Shown: positions 1 through 8,371, numbered from the stretch's first letter. The stretch is 64,000 bases of DNA from DASQFQ01 sp963730115 (GCA_963730115.1 CAVSQM010000003.1:50309-114308), one strand, 5' to 3'. Notes: a model not told the origin generated them from the letters alone. Made by a program: numbers and translations.

Positions 1-313
1 GGAGGGCGAGCTGCAGCGCGGCGCTGCCGCCCATGCTGTACCCGACCACGTCAGGCTGCCCGAGCTCGAGGTGGCCGATGAGGCCGGCGACGTCGTCGCC
101 CATCTGCTCATAGGTGAGCGGGCGGTCGACGTCGGCGGTGCGGCCGTGCGCCTGCAGCTCGGGCACGATCACCCGCCGGATCCCGGCCAGCCCCTCCGCC
201 AGCGGGCGCATCACCTCGGCGTTGAGGTAGGCGCCGTGCAGCAGCACGAGCGGCGGGCCCTCGCCGTGCTCCTCGTAGTACATCTCGAGCTGGTTCACGG
301 GCGCGTAGGGCAT
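1..313 (-). CDS. alpha/beta hydrolase, partial (C-terminus beyond left edge)
   Basis: The gene reads leftward from ATG at 313 and leaves the window after about 104 codons. The visible N-terminal half is a typical alpha/beta hydrolase: a short beta-strand start (MPYAPVNQLEMYYEEHG), an oxyanion-hole segment LLHGAY near residue 33, and the nucleophile elbow GYSMGG near residue 90. The catalytic Asp and His would lie outside the window. Its start abuts the stop of the upstream gene (314), so the two are probably co-transcribed. The substrate cannot be told. Confidence 0.8.
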   Translation of the reverse strand, partial: MPYAPVNQLEMYYEEHGEGPPLVLLHGAYLNAEVMRPLAEGLAGIRRVIVPELQAHGRTADVDRPLTYEQMGDDVAGLIGHLELGQPDVVGYSMGGSAALQLAL

Positions 314-886
314 CTACTGGAACCCGCCCGGTCCGCGGTAGCCCGAGTTCGGCGACCGGTCCTTGTCGAGCGTCACGCCCGCAGGGCGCTGCTCCGTGTT
401 GACGAACAGGCACAGCCAGCGCTTCGGGTCGGGGCCCGGGACGCAGGAGCGGTAGAGGTCGTCCTCGATCCGGATCGCGTCGACCAGCGCGATCCCCGGC
501 CGGTACTCCGGCGCCTGCGAGATCACGTAGTCGTGGACGGCGGCGGCCTGGGCGCGCAGGTCGTCCTGGGCGTCGAGCACGGCGGGCCGGTGGATCAGCC
601 CGCCGGCGACGAGCGCCGCGAACAGCGCGACCAGCAGTGCGGTGCCGGCGTAGTTCTGCGCGACGACGCGCGGCAGGTCTGGGCGGCGCTTGCGCAGCCG
701 GTGGCCGGCGAGCGGCGCGACCGCGGCGATCAGGATCAGGTTCGCGAAGCCCGCCAGCAGCACCCCGGGGAGCACGCCGCCGGGCCCGTCGCCGCTGATC
801 GGCAGGACCTCCAGCAGCACGCCCTCGGCGAGCGTGAGCACCACGAACGCGGGCCACAGCCAGGCGCCGCGCATCCTCCAGCGCAT
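314..886 (-). CDS. three-helix membrane protein with exported C-terminal domain, unknown function
   Basis: About 190 aa from ATG at 886 (a second ATG lies at 874). Three hydrophobic helices lie in the first ~90 residues (around WPAFVVLTLAEGVLLEVLP, GVLLAGFANLILIAAVAPL and AGTALLVALFAALVAGGLI). They are followed by a soluble part of about 100 residues that carries two Cys residues and ends GYRGPGGFQ. I do not recognise a family. The gene is immediately upstream of the hydrolase with no spacer and divergent from the 2-oxoacid dehydrogenase operon. The sequence gives no functional clue beyond a membrane location. Confidence 0.6.
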   Translation of the reverse strand: MRWRMRGAWLWPAFVVLTLAEGVLLEVLPISGDGPGGVLPGVLLAGFANLILIAAVAPLAGHRLRKRRPDLPRVVAQNYAGTALLVALFAALVAGGLIHRPAVLDAQDDLRAQAAAVHDYVISQAPEYRPGIALVDAIRIEDDLYRSCVPGPDPKRWLCLFVNTEQRPAGVTLDKDRSPNSGYRGPGGFQ

Positions 887-928
887 GCGCGTGAGCCACA
901 CCGACTGCTCCGGGCCCGACACCGTTTC

Positions 929-938
929 AGGGTACCCT
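929..938. promoter_or_regulatory. symmetric divergent -10 candidate (AGGGTACCCT)
   Basis: This 10-bp palindrome carries TACCCT on both strands. It lies between the divergent membrane-protein gene (start 886) and the dehydrogenase operon (start 1035), and could supply a -10 hexamer in each direction. The rightward transcript would have a leader of about 90 nt, which agrees with the purine-rich ribosome site GAGGAAAGGG at 1014-1023. Confidence 0.35.
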
Positions 939-1034
939 TGGGCGCGCCCGCCGGAGACCCCGTGCGCGCGCCAGGTAAGGAAGCGCCGGCCGGAGGATCC
1001 CGGAGGCGCCGAAGAGGAAAGGGATACACGCCAC

Positions 1035-2093
1035 ATGGCGACTGAAGCTGCGCAGTCCGGGCCCTCGGAGGACGTCGCGCCGGAGCACCTGACCACCGAG
1101 GACCGCGTCGGGCTCCTCCGCGCGATGCTGATGATGCGCGGCATCGAGGAGCGCGCGATGACGCTCTACCGCCAGGGCAAGGTGCCCGGCTCCTTCTACG
1201 ACGGCTTCGGGCAGGAGGCCGTCTCCGCCGGCCCGGCATGGGCGATGGCCGCGCAGGACCGCCTCTGCGTCCTCCACCGCGACCTCGCCGCGCACGTGAT
1301 CCGCGGCGTCGAGCCCGCTCGCATCTTCGCCCAGTACATGGGCCGCGAGGACGGCATCACCGGCGGCCGCGACGGCAACGTCCACTTCGGCGACCGCACC
1401 AAGGGCTGCGTCGGGATGGTCTCGATGCTCCCCGACATGATGCTGGTCGCGACCGGGCTCGCGATGGCGTTCAAGATGCGCGGTGAGCAGCGCGTCGCCA
1501 TGACCTGGTTCGGCGACGGCTCGACCTCGCGCGGCGACTTCCACGAGGCGATGAACTGGGCCGGCGTTCAGCGCCTGCCGGTCATCTTCATCCTCGAGAA
1601 CAACCAGTACGCGTACTCCACGCCGCTCGACCAGCAGTTCGCGGTCAACCCGGTCGAGCGCGCCGCCGCGTACGGCTTCCCGGGCGTGAAGGTCGACGGC
1701 AACGACTGCGAGGCGATGTTCGAGGCCGTCCGCGTCGCCCGCGAGCGCGCGCTGGCCGGCGACGGACCGACCATGATCGAGGCGGTGACCATGCGCATGC
1801 ACGGCCACGCCGCCCACGACGACATGAAGTACGTACCGAAGGAGCAGGTCGAGGAGTGGCAGGCGAAGGACCCGATCGACCGTCAGACGCGGCGGCTCGA
1901 GGCGCTCGGGGTCGACGTCGCCGCCCTGCGCGACGACGTCCGGGCCGAGATCGACGCCGCCGTCGAGACCGCGCTCGAATCGCCGATGCCCGAGGGCGAG
2001 ACGGCCACCGACCGGCTGTTCGCCGACGAGCCGGCGCTGCTCGAGGACGGCAACGCGCCGTGGAGCGGCTTCGCCAAGAAGGCGGCGAGCTGA
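1035..2093 (+). CDS. 2-oxoacid dehydrogenase E1 component, alpha subunit (pyruvate/branched-chain type)
   Basis: This 352-aa protein is the thiamine-diphosphate subunit that decarboxylates a 2-oxoacid in the E1-E2-E3 complex. The ThDP/Mg motif is clear: GDG at residues 160-162 and ENN at 188-190. The family segment GGRDGNVHFGD is at about 110-120 and a HGHAAHDD loop follows near the C-terminal third. ATG at 1035 is chosen because AGAGGAAAGGG precedes it. The gene overlaps the E1 beta start (TGATG at 2091-2095), and E2 follows, so all three are one operon. The sequence does not separate pyruvate, branched-chain and acetoin dehydrogenases. No E3 (lipoamide dehydrogenase) gene is in the window. 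Confidence 0.93.
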   Translation: MATEAAQSGPSEDVAPEHLTTEDRVGLLRAMLMMRGIEERAMTLYRQGKVPGSFYDGFGQEAVSAGPAWAMAAQDRLCVLHRDLAAHVIRGVEPARIFAQYMGREDGITGGRDGNVHFGDRTKGCVGMVSMLPDMMLVATGLAMAFKMRGEQRVAMTWFGDGSTSRGDFHEAMNWAGVQRLPVIFILENNQYAYSTPLDQQFAVNPVERAAAYGFPGVKVDGNDCEAMFEAVRVARERALAGDGPTMIEAVTMRMHGHAAHDDMKYVPKEQVEEWQAKDPIDRQTRRLEALGVDVAALRDDVRAEIDAAVETALESPMPEGETATDRLFADEPALLEDGNAPWSGFAKKAAS

Positions 2094-3058
2094 TGCCGAC
2101 GATGACCTACCTGCAGGCGATCTCCGACGCCATGCGCGAGGAGATGCGCTCGGACGAGCGCGTCTTCGTGATGGGCGAGGACATCGGGACGTTCGGCGGC
2201 GCCTTCAAGGTGACCGACGGCTTCATCGACGAGTTCGGCCCGCAGCGCGTGATGGACACGCCGCTCGCCGAGTCGGCGATCGTCGGCTGCGCCATCGGCG
2301 CCGCCTGCGAGGGCCTGCGCCCGATCGCCGAGATGCAGTTCTCCGACTTCATCTCCTGCGGCTTCGACCAGCTCGTCAACGTCGCCGGGAAGATGTACTA
2401 CCGCCAGGGCCTGAGCGTGAACATCACCGTCCGGCTGCCGAGCGGCGGCGGCTTCAGCGGCGGCCCGTTCCACTCCCAGAACCCCGAGGGCTGGTTCATG
2501 CACTCGCCGGGGCTGAAGGTCGTGGCGCCGTCGACGGCCGAGGACGCCAAGGGGCTATTGATCGCCGCCGTGCGCGACCCCAACCCGGTCGTGTTCATGG
2601 AGCACAAGCACCTCTACCGCCGGGTCAAGGGCGATGTCGCCGAGGGGTCGTACGAGACGCCGTTCAGCGCCCGCATCGCGCGCGAGGGGACGGACCTGAC
2701 CGTGATCGCCTACGGCGCGATGGTCCACACCGCGCTCGAGGCGACCGAGGACCTCGACGGCGCTTCGGTCGAGGTGCTCGACCTGCGCTCGCTGGTCCCG
2801 CTCGACGAGGAGGCGATCCTCGCGTCGGTGCGCAAGACGTCGAAGGTGGTGATCGTCGACGAGGCGAACCAGACGTGCGCCGCGGGCGCCCAGGTCGCCG
2901 CGGTGATCGCCGAGCGCGGCTGGGAGGACCTCGACGGGCCGGTCGTGCGCGTGGCGACCCCCGACGTGCCGATCCCGTTCTCGCCCACGCTGGAGCAGGC
3001 CGTGCTGCCGCAGGTCGACGACGTGAAGGAGGCGTGCCGTGAGCTCCTCGCCTACTGA
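2093..3058 (+). CDS. 2-oxoacid dehydrogenase E1 component, beta subunit
   Basis: 321 aa, transketolase-like. The start MPTMTYLQAISDAMREEM, the segment VFVMGEDIGTFGGAFKVTDG, and the later DTPLAESAIVGCAIGAA and EMQFSDFI blocks are standard for PdhB/BkdB/AcoB proteins. The C-terminal transketolase-C domain covers roughly residues 190-320. It pairs with the alpha subunit to form the alpha2beta2 E1 and passes the acyl group to E2. Translation is coupled at both ends: its ATG overlaps the alpha-subunit stop, and its last 20 bases contain the ribosome site and GTG start of the E2 gene. Confidence 0.93.
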   Translation: MPTMTYLQAISDAMREEMRSDERVFVMGEDIGTFGGAFKVTDGFIDEFGPQRVMDTPLAESAIVGCAIGAACEGLRPIAEMQFSDFISCGFDQLVNVAGKMYYRQGLSVNITVRLPSGGGFSGGPFHSQNPEGWFMHSPGLKVVAPSTAEDAKGLLIAAVRDPNPVVFMEHKHLYRRVKGDVAEGSYETPFSARIAREGTDLTVIAYGAMVHTALEATEDLDGASVEVLDLRSLVPLDEEAILASVRKTSKVVIVDEANQTCAAGAQVAAVIAERGWEDLDGPVVRVATPDVPIPFSPTLEQAVLPQVDDVKEACRELLAY

Positions 3059-4307
3059 GACGCTGGTTGACGTCACGATGCCCCAGATGGGGGTGTCGGT
3101 GGCCGAGGGCACCGTCGTCGAGTGGAAGAAGCAGCCCGGCGACTGGATCGAGCGCGACGAGATCATCGCCTCGATCTCGACCGACAAGATCGACACCGAC
3201 GTCGAGGCACCCGCCTCCGGACGCGTGCAGGAGATCCTCGTCGAGGTCGGCACGACCGTCGACGTGGGGGTCGTGCTGGCGCGCATCGCGACCGACGCGA
3301 AGCCGGGCGAGGCGCACGCGTCCGAGAACGCAGCCACGTCCGAAGCGGAAGTCGCACTGAAGGCGCCCGGTGATGCGGGCGACCTGTCCGGCGACACGAT
3401 CGAGCGGCCGGTCCGGAAGCCCGGCGGCCGGAGGTACTCCCCGGTCGTCATGCGGATCGCCGCCGAGCACGGCATCGACCTCGAGCAGGTGAAGGGAACG
3501 GGCCGTGACGGCCGGGTGCGCAAGCCGGACGTGCTGGCCTACCTCGAGGGCAACGGCGCAACGAAGGAAGAGCCGCCGATGCACATCGAGAGCCCGTACA
3601 AGGCCGAGCCGATCGCGCCACGCAAGAAGGCGGCGGCGGCGGCGCCGACAGGCCAGGGCCAGCCGCTGTCGCGCATGCGCCAGTCGATCGGCAGGGCGAT
3701 GATCGAGTCGCTGCAGACCGCGGCGACGTGCACGACGATCATCGAGGCCGACCTGACGCGGATCGCGAAGGACCGCGAGCGGACCGGGCTCACGTGGCTG
3801 CCCTACATCGCCCGCGCGACGATCGAGACGCTGCGCGACTTCCCGCTGCTCAACGCGACGCTCGAGGGCGAGACGTTCACGCAGTACGAGGCGGTCAACC
3901 TCGGCATCGCGGTCTCGCTGGGTGAGGGCGGCCTGATCGTCCCGGTCATCCGCGACGCGCAGGATCTCAGCGTCGAAGGGCTGGCGAAGGAGATCAAGGC
4001 GCTCGCCCGCAAGGCGCGCGACAACCAGCTGACGCCCGACGACGTCCGCGGCGGCACGTTCACGATCACCAATCCCGGCGGCTACGGCTCGATCATGGCC
4101 ACGCCGGTGATCAACCAGCCGCAGGTGGCGATCCTCGACACCGAGGCGGTCGTCAAGCGGCCGGTCGTGATCACCGACGAGCACGGCGACGACTCGATCG
4201 CGATCCGCCACATGACCTACCTCTGCATGTCGTGGGACCACCGCGCGCTCGACGGCGCGCTGGCGGCGCAGTTCCTGGCCGCGCTGCGGGGGCGGCTCGA
4301 GGCTTAG
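3039..4307 (+). CDS. dihydrolipoamide acyltransferase, E2 component
   Basis: 422 aa. Three parts are visible: an N-terminal lipoyl domain (about residues 10-82) with the lipoylated lysine K50 in STDKIDTDV; a peripheral-subunit (E3/E1) binding domain near 127-165 (YSPVVMRIAAEHGIDLEQV); and a CoA-dependent acyltransferase domain ending in WDHRALDGA, whose catalytic His is about residue 401 and Asp about 405. There is a single lipoyl domain. GTG at 3039 has a perfect GAAGGAGG (3025-3032) six bases upstream, inside the end of the E1 beta gene. The lysine is the target of the LipB/LipA pathway encoded at 6.7-8.4 kb. The 3' end overlaps the convergent HD-GYP gene by 4 nt. Confidence 0.94.
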   Translation: MSSSPTETLVDVTMPQMGVSVAEGTVVEWKKQPGDWIERDEIIASISTDKIDTDVEAPASGRVQEILVEVGTTVDVGVVLARIATDAKPGEAHASENAATSEAEVALKAPGDAGDLSGDTIERPVRKPGGRRYSPVVMRIAAEHGIDLEQVKGTGRDGRVRKPDVLAYLEGNGATKEEPPMHIESPYKAEPIAPRKKAAAAAPTGQGQPLSRMRQSIGRAMIESLQTAATCTTIIEADLTRIAKDRERTGLTWLPYIARATIETLRDFPLLNATLEGETFTQYEAVNLGIAVSLGEGGLIVPVIRDAQDLSVEGLAKEIKALARKARDNQLTPDDVRGGTFTITNPGGYGSIMATPVINQPQVAILDTEAVVKRPVVITDEHGDDSIAIRHMTYLCMSWDHRALDGALAAQFLAALRGRLEA

Positions 4308-5842
4308 TCGGGCAACAGGCCCTGGCGTACGGCGAACAGGCCGGCGGCCGCGCGCGTCGACGCGCCGATCTTGGCGTAGATGTGCTCGACGTGGTTGCCG
4401 ACGGTCTTCGGTGAGATCACCAGCTGCTCGGCGATCGCGCGGTTCGAGAGCCCGCGGGCGAGCAGCCGCAGCACCTCGATCTCGCGCGGCGTGAGGCCCT
4501 CGGGGCCCTCGCGCCGGCGGCGGGCCCGGTGGCCGGCCGCGCCGAGCACGGCCTCGACCGCGTCGGCGTCGAGCCGGCCGGCGCGCACGTCGGAGCGCAG
4601 CTGGTCGGCCGCCTCCACCGGGCTGTGCGGCGGGCGGTACGGGCGCGGCTCGCCCATCGCCTGGTAGGCGTCGGCGGCGGCGAGGATCCGCGCCGGGCGC
4701 GAGATCGCCGTGCCGGACAGCCCGCGCGGGTAGCCGGAGCCGTCGAGCCGCTCGCGGTGCTGCACCGCGATCGCCCCGAGCGGCGCCAGGGACGCGGACT
4801 GGCTGAGCATGCGCTCGGTCAGGTAGGGCGCGATCCGCACGCGCTCCCACTCGCCGGGCCCGAGCGGCCCCGGCTTGTCCCAGATCGCGTTCGAGACGCC
4901 GAGCCGCCCGAGGTCGTGGACGAGCGCGGCGCGGCGCAGCGTGCGCACCTCGTCCTCCGGCAGGCCGGCCCGCTCCGCCGCCGCCTCCGCGAGCCCGGCG
5001 ACCGCCTGCGCATGGCCGAGCGCGAACGGCGTCTTGAGGTCGCCGAAGTTGGCGATCGCCAGCAGCGCGGCGTCGATCCGGTCGCCGGACAGCACGACCG
5101 CGAGCGCGGGCTCGGCCTCGATCACCGCGTCCCACGTCGCGACGGCGTCGAGCCCCTCCAGCAGCGCCTCCGCGTCGTCGCGGATCAGCGCCGCGAGGGC
5201 CGGGTCGAACTGGCGGCCGCCGCGCCGCCGCGCGAGCTCGCTCGCCGCCTCGGCCCCGCCCTCCCGGTGCGCCACCTCGACGAACTCCGCGAACTGGGCG
5301 AGCCGGGCCGCGGGCGGGATCGCCGCGCCCGACCGGCGGCCCGGCCAGCCCTTGCCGTCCCACTGCTCGTAGGCGCAGCCGAGCGCGTCGGCCGCCGCGT
5401 CGGGCAGCCCGAGCTCGCGTGCGAGCGACTGCGCCATCAGCGCGTGGTGGGTGATCATGTCGGCGACCCGGCGGCGGCCCGAGACCGCGAACTCCACCCC
5501 GGTCCGGACACGCTGCAGCGGCGGCCGGCCGGACCCGAGGAGCCGCAGCGTCGACAACGCGCCGTGCGCTCCGTCCTCGTACTTCGTCGCCTTGAGCGCG
5601 ATGTCGTCGCCGAACCACTTGGCCTGCTCGTAGGCGTCGGTGTGGCAGCCGACGTTGATCAGCAGCGCCGTGTAGTAGACGGCGACGCGCTCGTGCTCGG
5701 GCAGGCCCTGGCGGTCGGCGAGCCGCAGCGCGATCAGGCACTGGCGGAGGACGTGCTCCATCGGCTGGCCGAAGCCGAGGTCGACGCCGAGCGAGAGCGC
5801 CGCGACGAGCTCCGCGAGCCGCACGTGCGTGCGATCCGCCAT
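4304..5842 (-). CDS. tandem HD-GYP protein with LuxR-type DNA-binding domain
   Basis: 512 aa. Residues about 1-200 look like a degenerate HD-GYP copy: the HD pair is lost (NVGCHTDA near 64-70) but WDGKGWPG remains at 161-168. Residues about 270-430 are a canonical HD-GYP domain with H309-D310, HRERLDGSGYP at 362-372 and the DAYQAM helix. Residues 449-512 are a LuxR/GerE helix-turn-helix (LTPREIEVLRLLARGLSNRAI). HD-GYP domains bind or hydrolyse cyclic-di-GMP, so this reads as a one-protein link from the second messenger to transcription; that role is inferred. ATG at 5842 sits six bases after TACGCT on its strand, suggesting leaderless mRNA. A paralogue lies at 15.2-16.7 kb. Confidence 0.85.
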   Translation of the reverse strand: MADRTHVRLAELVAALSLGVDLGFGQPMEHVLRQCLIALRLADRQGLPEHERVAVYYTALLINVGCHTDAYEQAKWFGDDIALKATKYEDGAHGALSTLRLLGSGRPPLQRVRTGVEFAVSGRRRVADMITHHALMAQSLARELGLPDAAADALGCAYEQWDGKGWPGRRSGAAIPPAARLAQFAEFVEVAHREGGAEAASELARRRGGRQFDPALAALIRDDAEALLEGLDAVATWDAVIEAEPALAVVLSGDRIDAALLAIANFGDLKTPFALGHAQAVAGLAEAAAERAGLPEDEVRTLRRAALVHDLGRLGVSNAIWDKPGPLGPGEWERVRIAPYLTERMLSQSASLAPLGAIAVQHRERLDGSGYPRGLSGTAISRPARILAAADAYQAMGEPRPYRPPHSPVEAADQLRSDVRAGRLDADAVEAVLGAAGHRARRRREGPEGLTPREIEVLRLLARGLSNRAIAEQLVISPKTVGNHVEHIYAKIGASTRAAAGLFAVRQGLLPD

Positions 5843-5848
5843 GGGGCG

Positions 5849-5854
5849 AGCGTA
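5849..5854 (-). promoter_or_regulatory. leaderless -10 element (TACGCT) for the HD-GYP/LuxR gene
   Basis: TACGCT on the minus strand ends six bases before the ATG at 5842. The expected -35 region falls on the palindrome at 5863-5880. Confidence 0.45.
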
Positions 5855-5862
5855 ACCCGAAT

Positions 5863-5880
5863 ATGAGGCGATCGCCTCAT
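5863..5880. promoter_or_regulatory. 18-bp perfect palindrome, probable operator (ATGAGGCGATCGCCTCAT)
   Basis: This exact inverted repeat sits in the 72-bp gap between the divergent HD-GYP/LuxR gene and the methyltransferase gene. It covers the expected -35 region of the former and lies just upstream of that of the latter. Regulators of the LuxR/GerE, TetR and similar families bind sites of this size. Autoregulation by the adjacent LuxR-type protein is the simplest guess. Confidence 0.55.
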
Positions 5881-5902
5881 GCGACGCGGGCCTGACCGGA
5901 CC

Positions 5903-5908
5903 TAGCCT
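5903..5908 (+). promoter_or_regulatory. leaderless -10 element (TAGCCT) for the methyltransferase
   Basis: TAGCCT ends six bases before ATG at 5915, and no ribosome-binding sequence is visible between them. Confidence 0.45.
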
Positions 5909-5914
5909 CGCGCC

Positions 5915-6724
5915 ATGGCCATCACCGAGCTGGATCAGATGAAGCAGGGCGCCCGCGCCACCTGGGCCGCGGGCGACTACCCGGCGATCGCGCAGCGCCA
6001 GCTGTGGCCGCTGGGCGAGCGGATCGTGGGCCGGATCGGCGTACGGCCGGGCGAGGACGTGCTCGACGTCGCCTGCGGCACCGGCAACGCCGCCCTCCGC
6101 GCCGCGCAGGCCGGCGGCCGCGTCGTCGGCGTCGACCTCACCCCGGAGCTGCTCGACGAGGGCCGGCGGCTGGCGGGCGAGGCCGGCCTCGACATCCAGT
6201 TCCTCGAGGGCGACGCCGAGGCGCTGCCGGTCGCCGACGCGCGCTTCGACGTCGTCGTCTCCGTCATGGGCTGCATGTTCGCCCCGCGCCACCGCGTGGC
6301 AGCGGCCGAGCTCGCGCGCGTGCTGCGCCCCGGCGGGCGCCTGTGCGTGACGGGCTGGGCGCCCGACGGCGCGATGGGCACGATGTTCAAGACGCTCGGC
6401 AGCCACCTCCCGGCGCCGCCGCCGTTCGCCGAGTCGCCGCTCGGCTGGGGCTCCGAGGACCACGTGCGCGAGCTGTTCGAGGGCACCGGCGTCGAGCTCG
6501 AGTTCGCGCGCGAGCAGTCGCCGTTCGCGCCGTTCGACTCGATCGACGACGAGATCGCGTTCACGACGGCCAAGTTCGGGCCGCTGATCATGGCCCGGCG
6601 CATGCTGGAGCCGGCCGGCCGCTGGCAGGCGCTGCTCGACGACCTCCGCGCGTTCGCCGAGACGAGGCCCTCCAGCGCCGAGTACCTCGTCACCACGGGG
6701 CGTAAGCTGGGAGGCGATGCCTGA
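5915..6724 (+). CDS. class I SAM-dependent methyltransferase
   Basis: 269 aa. The N-terminal half holds the Rossmann methyltransferase core: motif I VLDVACGTGNAALRAA (about 50-65), an acidic residue at the end of strand 2 (VVGVDLTPELL), the EGDAEALPVADARFDVV segment, and MGCMFAPRH. This is the Methyltransf_11/UbiE-like pattern. The C-terminal half carries the lid region. The substrate is not predictable. The gene overlaps lipB by 8 nt, so the two are probably co-expressed, though lipB also has its own promoter-like hexamer. Confidence 0.85.
   Translation: MAITELDQMKQGARATWAAGDYPAIAQRQLWPLGERIVGRIGVRPGEDVLDVACGTGNAALRAAQAGGRVVGVDLTPELLDEGRRLAGEAGLDIQFLEGDAEALPVADARFDVVVSVMGCMFAPRHRVAAAELARVLRPGGRLCVTGWAPDGAMGTMFKTLGSHLPAPPPFAESPLGWGSEDHVRELFEGTGVELEFAREQSPFAPFDSIDDEIAFTTAKFGPLIMARRMLEPAGRWQALLDDLRAFAETRPSSAEYLVTTGRKLGGDA
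6703..6708 (+). promoter_or_regulatory. -10 candidate (TAAGCT) for lipB
   Basis: TAAGCT ends eight bases before the lipB ATG at 6717, inside the end of the methyltransferase gene. A GGGAGG also precedes the ATG, so lipB could be translated from both leaderless and leadered transcripts. Confidence 0.35.
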
Positions 6725-7397
6725 CCTGCACGTCTGCAACCTCGGCCAGATCGAGTACGGCGAGGGCGTCGCGCTGCAGGAGCGCATCCGCACGCGGGTG
6801 CAGGAGGGCGAGCTGCCGGGCGTGCTGCTGCTGCTCGAGCACCCGCCCGTCTACACGCGCGGGCGCCGCTCGGAGCCCGGCGAGCTGCCGATGGGCGAGG
6901 CGTGGTACGCCGCCCAGGGCATCGACGTCGTCCAGACCGACCGCGGCGGCAAGCTCACCTACCACGGGCCCGGCCAGCTCGTCGGCTACCCGATCCTCCC
7001 CGTCACCGACGTCGTCGCCTACCTGCGCACGATGGAGGAGGCGATCGTCGCCGCGCTGGCCGAGGAGGGCATCGAGGCCGGCCCGCGCGAGGGCCTGACC
7101 GGCGTCTGGGTCCAGGACCGCAAGATCGGCTCGATCGGCGTCCACGTCTCGCGCGGCGTGACCACGCACGGCTTCGCGATCAACGTCGACAACGACCTCC
7201 AGCCGTTCGAGTGGGTCGTCCCGTGCGGGCTCGACGGCGTGCGCATGACGTCGATCACCAAGGAGACCGGCAGCGGCGACCACCTCGACTGCTTCCGCCG
7301 CCGGATGGCGCTCGCGTTCTGCCGGGCATTCGGCTTCCGCCAGCGGCTGGTGACCCCCGAGCGACTCGAAGCCCGGGCGGTACCCTCAGCGGTGTGA
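6717..7397 (+). CDS. lipB: octanoyl-[acyl-carrier-protein]:protein N-octanoyltransferase LipB
   Basis: 226 aa, the usual LipB length. It moves octanoate from acyl carrier protein to the lipoyl-domain lysine, the first step of de novo lipoylation. The signature RGGKLTYHGPGQ is at residues 77-88, the substrate-positioning Lys at 136 (DRKIGSIG), and the acyl-thioester Cys at 170 (VVPCGL). It is directly followed by lipA, whose GTG start overlaps the lipB stop, and 2.4 kb upstream is the E2 gene that provides a substrate. Confidence 0.96.
   Translation: MPDLHVCNLGQIEYGEGVALQERIRTRVQEGELPGVLLLLEHPPVYTRGRRSEPGELPMGEAWYAAQGIDVVQTDRGGKLTYHGPGQLVGYPILPVTDVVAYLRTMEEAIVAALAEEGIEAGPREGLTGVWVQDRKIGSIGVHVSRGVTTHGFAINVDNDLQPFEWVVPCGLDGVRMTSITKETGSGDHLDCFRRRMALAFCRAFGFRQRLVTPERLEARAVPSAV
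7381..7386 (+). promoter_or_regulatory. leaderless -10 element (TACCCT) for lipA
   Basis: TACCCT ends seven bases before GTG at 7394, in the last codons of lipB. It supports the GTG as the lipA start and allows lipA to be expressed separately from lipB. Confidence 0.45.
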
Positions 7398-8371
7398 GCG
7401 AGCGGATCCACGTCACCCGATCCCGCGCGAACCCGGGCGGGATGGACGTCAAGCGCGTCCTCGGCGAGGAGGTGCAGCCGTTCCGCGGCCGCAAGCCGCC
7501 GTGGTTCAAGGTCCCGCCGCCCGGCGGCCCGAAGTACCGCGAGCTGACCGACATGATCAAGTCGGAGGGGCTGCACACGGTGTGCCAGGAGGCGGCCTGC
7601 CCCAACGTCGGCGAGTGCTGGGAGCGCGGCACCGCCACGTTCATGATCCTCGGCGACACCTGCACCCGGCGCTGCGGCTTCTGCAACGTCAAGACCGGCA
7701 AGCCGACCTGGAACGACCCGCTCGAGCCGGCCCGCGTCGCCCGCAGCGTCGCCAAGATGGGCCTGCGCCACGCCGTCATCACGAGCGTCGACCGCGACGA
7801 CCTGCCCGACTACGGCGCCTCCGCCTTCGTCGGCGTCATCCGCTCGATCCGCATGCAGGCGCCGGAGTGCAAGGTCGAGGTGCTCACGCCCGACTTCCGC
7901 GGCGAGGAGATGCCGCTGGCCAAGGTCATCACCGAGCGGCCGGACGTCTTCAACCACAACGTCGAGGTCGTGCCGCGCCTCTACCCGGTCGCGCGCCGCG
8001 GCTCGCGCTGGGAGCGCTCGCTGCGGGTGCTGAGCAACGCCAAGGAGATGGGCGGCGACGAGGTCGTCACCAAGTCCGGCCTGATGGTCGGGCTCGGCGA
8101 GACGCACGAGGAGATGGTCGAGGCGTTCGGCGCGCTGCGCGAGCACGGCGTCCAGGTCCTCACCGTCGGCCAGTACCTGCGGCCGACCGAGCGCCACCTG
8201 CCGGTCGTGCGCTTCTGGCACCCCGACGAGTTCAAGGCGCTCGAGGACGCCGCCTACGCCCTCGGGTTCGACCACATCGCCGCCGGCCCGCTCGTGCGCT
8301 CGAGCTACCACGCCGACCAGCACGTGCCGCAGTCCCAGCCCGGGACCGGTCCGCTGGCCGCCGCCGGCTAG
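7394..8371 (+). CDS. lipA: lipoyl synthase LipA
   Basis: 325 aa radical-SAM enzyme that inserts two sulfurs into the protein-bound octanoyl chain. Both iron-sulfur cluster motifs are complete: the auxiliary-cluster cysteines 64, 69 and 75 (C-x4-C-x5-C) and the radical-SAM cysteines 90, 94 and 97 (CTRRCGFC). The C-terminal RSSY, whose Ser ligates the auxiliary cluster, is present. GTG at 7394 overlaps the lipB stop and has TACCCT seven bases upstream. An ATG at 7442 is the alternative start, but it has GGGCGGG directly against it with no spacing. The stop overlaps the next start (TAGTG). Confidence 0.96.
   Translation: MSERIHVTRSRANPGGMDVKRVLGEEVQPFRGRKPPWFKVPPPGGPKYRELTDMIKSEGLHTVCQEAACPNVGECWERGTATFMILGDTCTRRCGFCNVKTGKPTWNDPLEPARVARSVAKMGLRHAVITSVDRDDLPDYGASAFVGVIRSIRMQAPECKVEVLTPDFRGEEMPLAKVITERPDVFNHNVEVVPRLYPVARRGSRWERSLRVLSNAKEMGGDEVVTKSGLMVGLGETHEEMVEAFGALREHGVQVLTVGQYLRPTERHLPVVRFWHPDEFKALEDAAYALGFDHIAAGPLVRSSYHADQHVPQSQPGTGPLAAAG

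Noticed and set aside
2664..5741. Very long open frame (over 1000 codons) on the minus strand
   Set aside because: It is antisense to the E2 gene and out of frame with the HD-GYP/LuxR gene; its Arg/Ala/Gly-rich sequence has no domain. Long empty frames are expected at this GC content.
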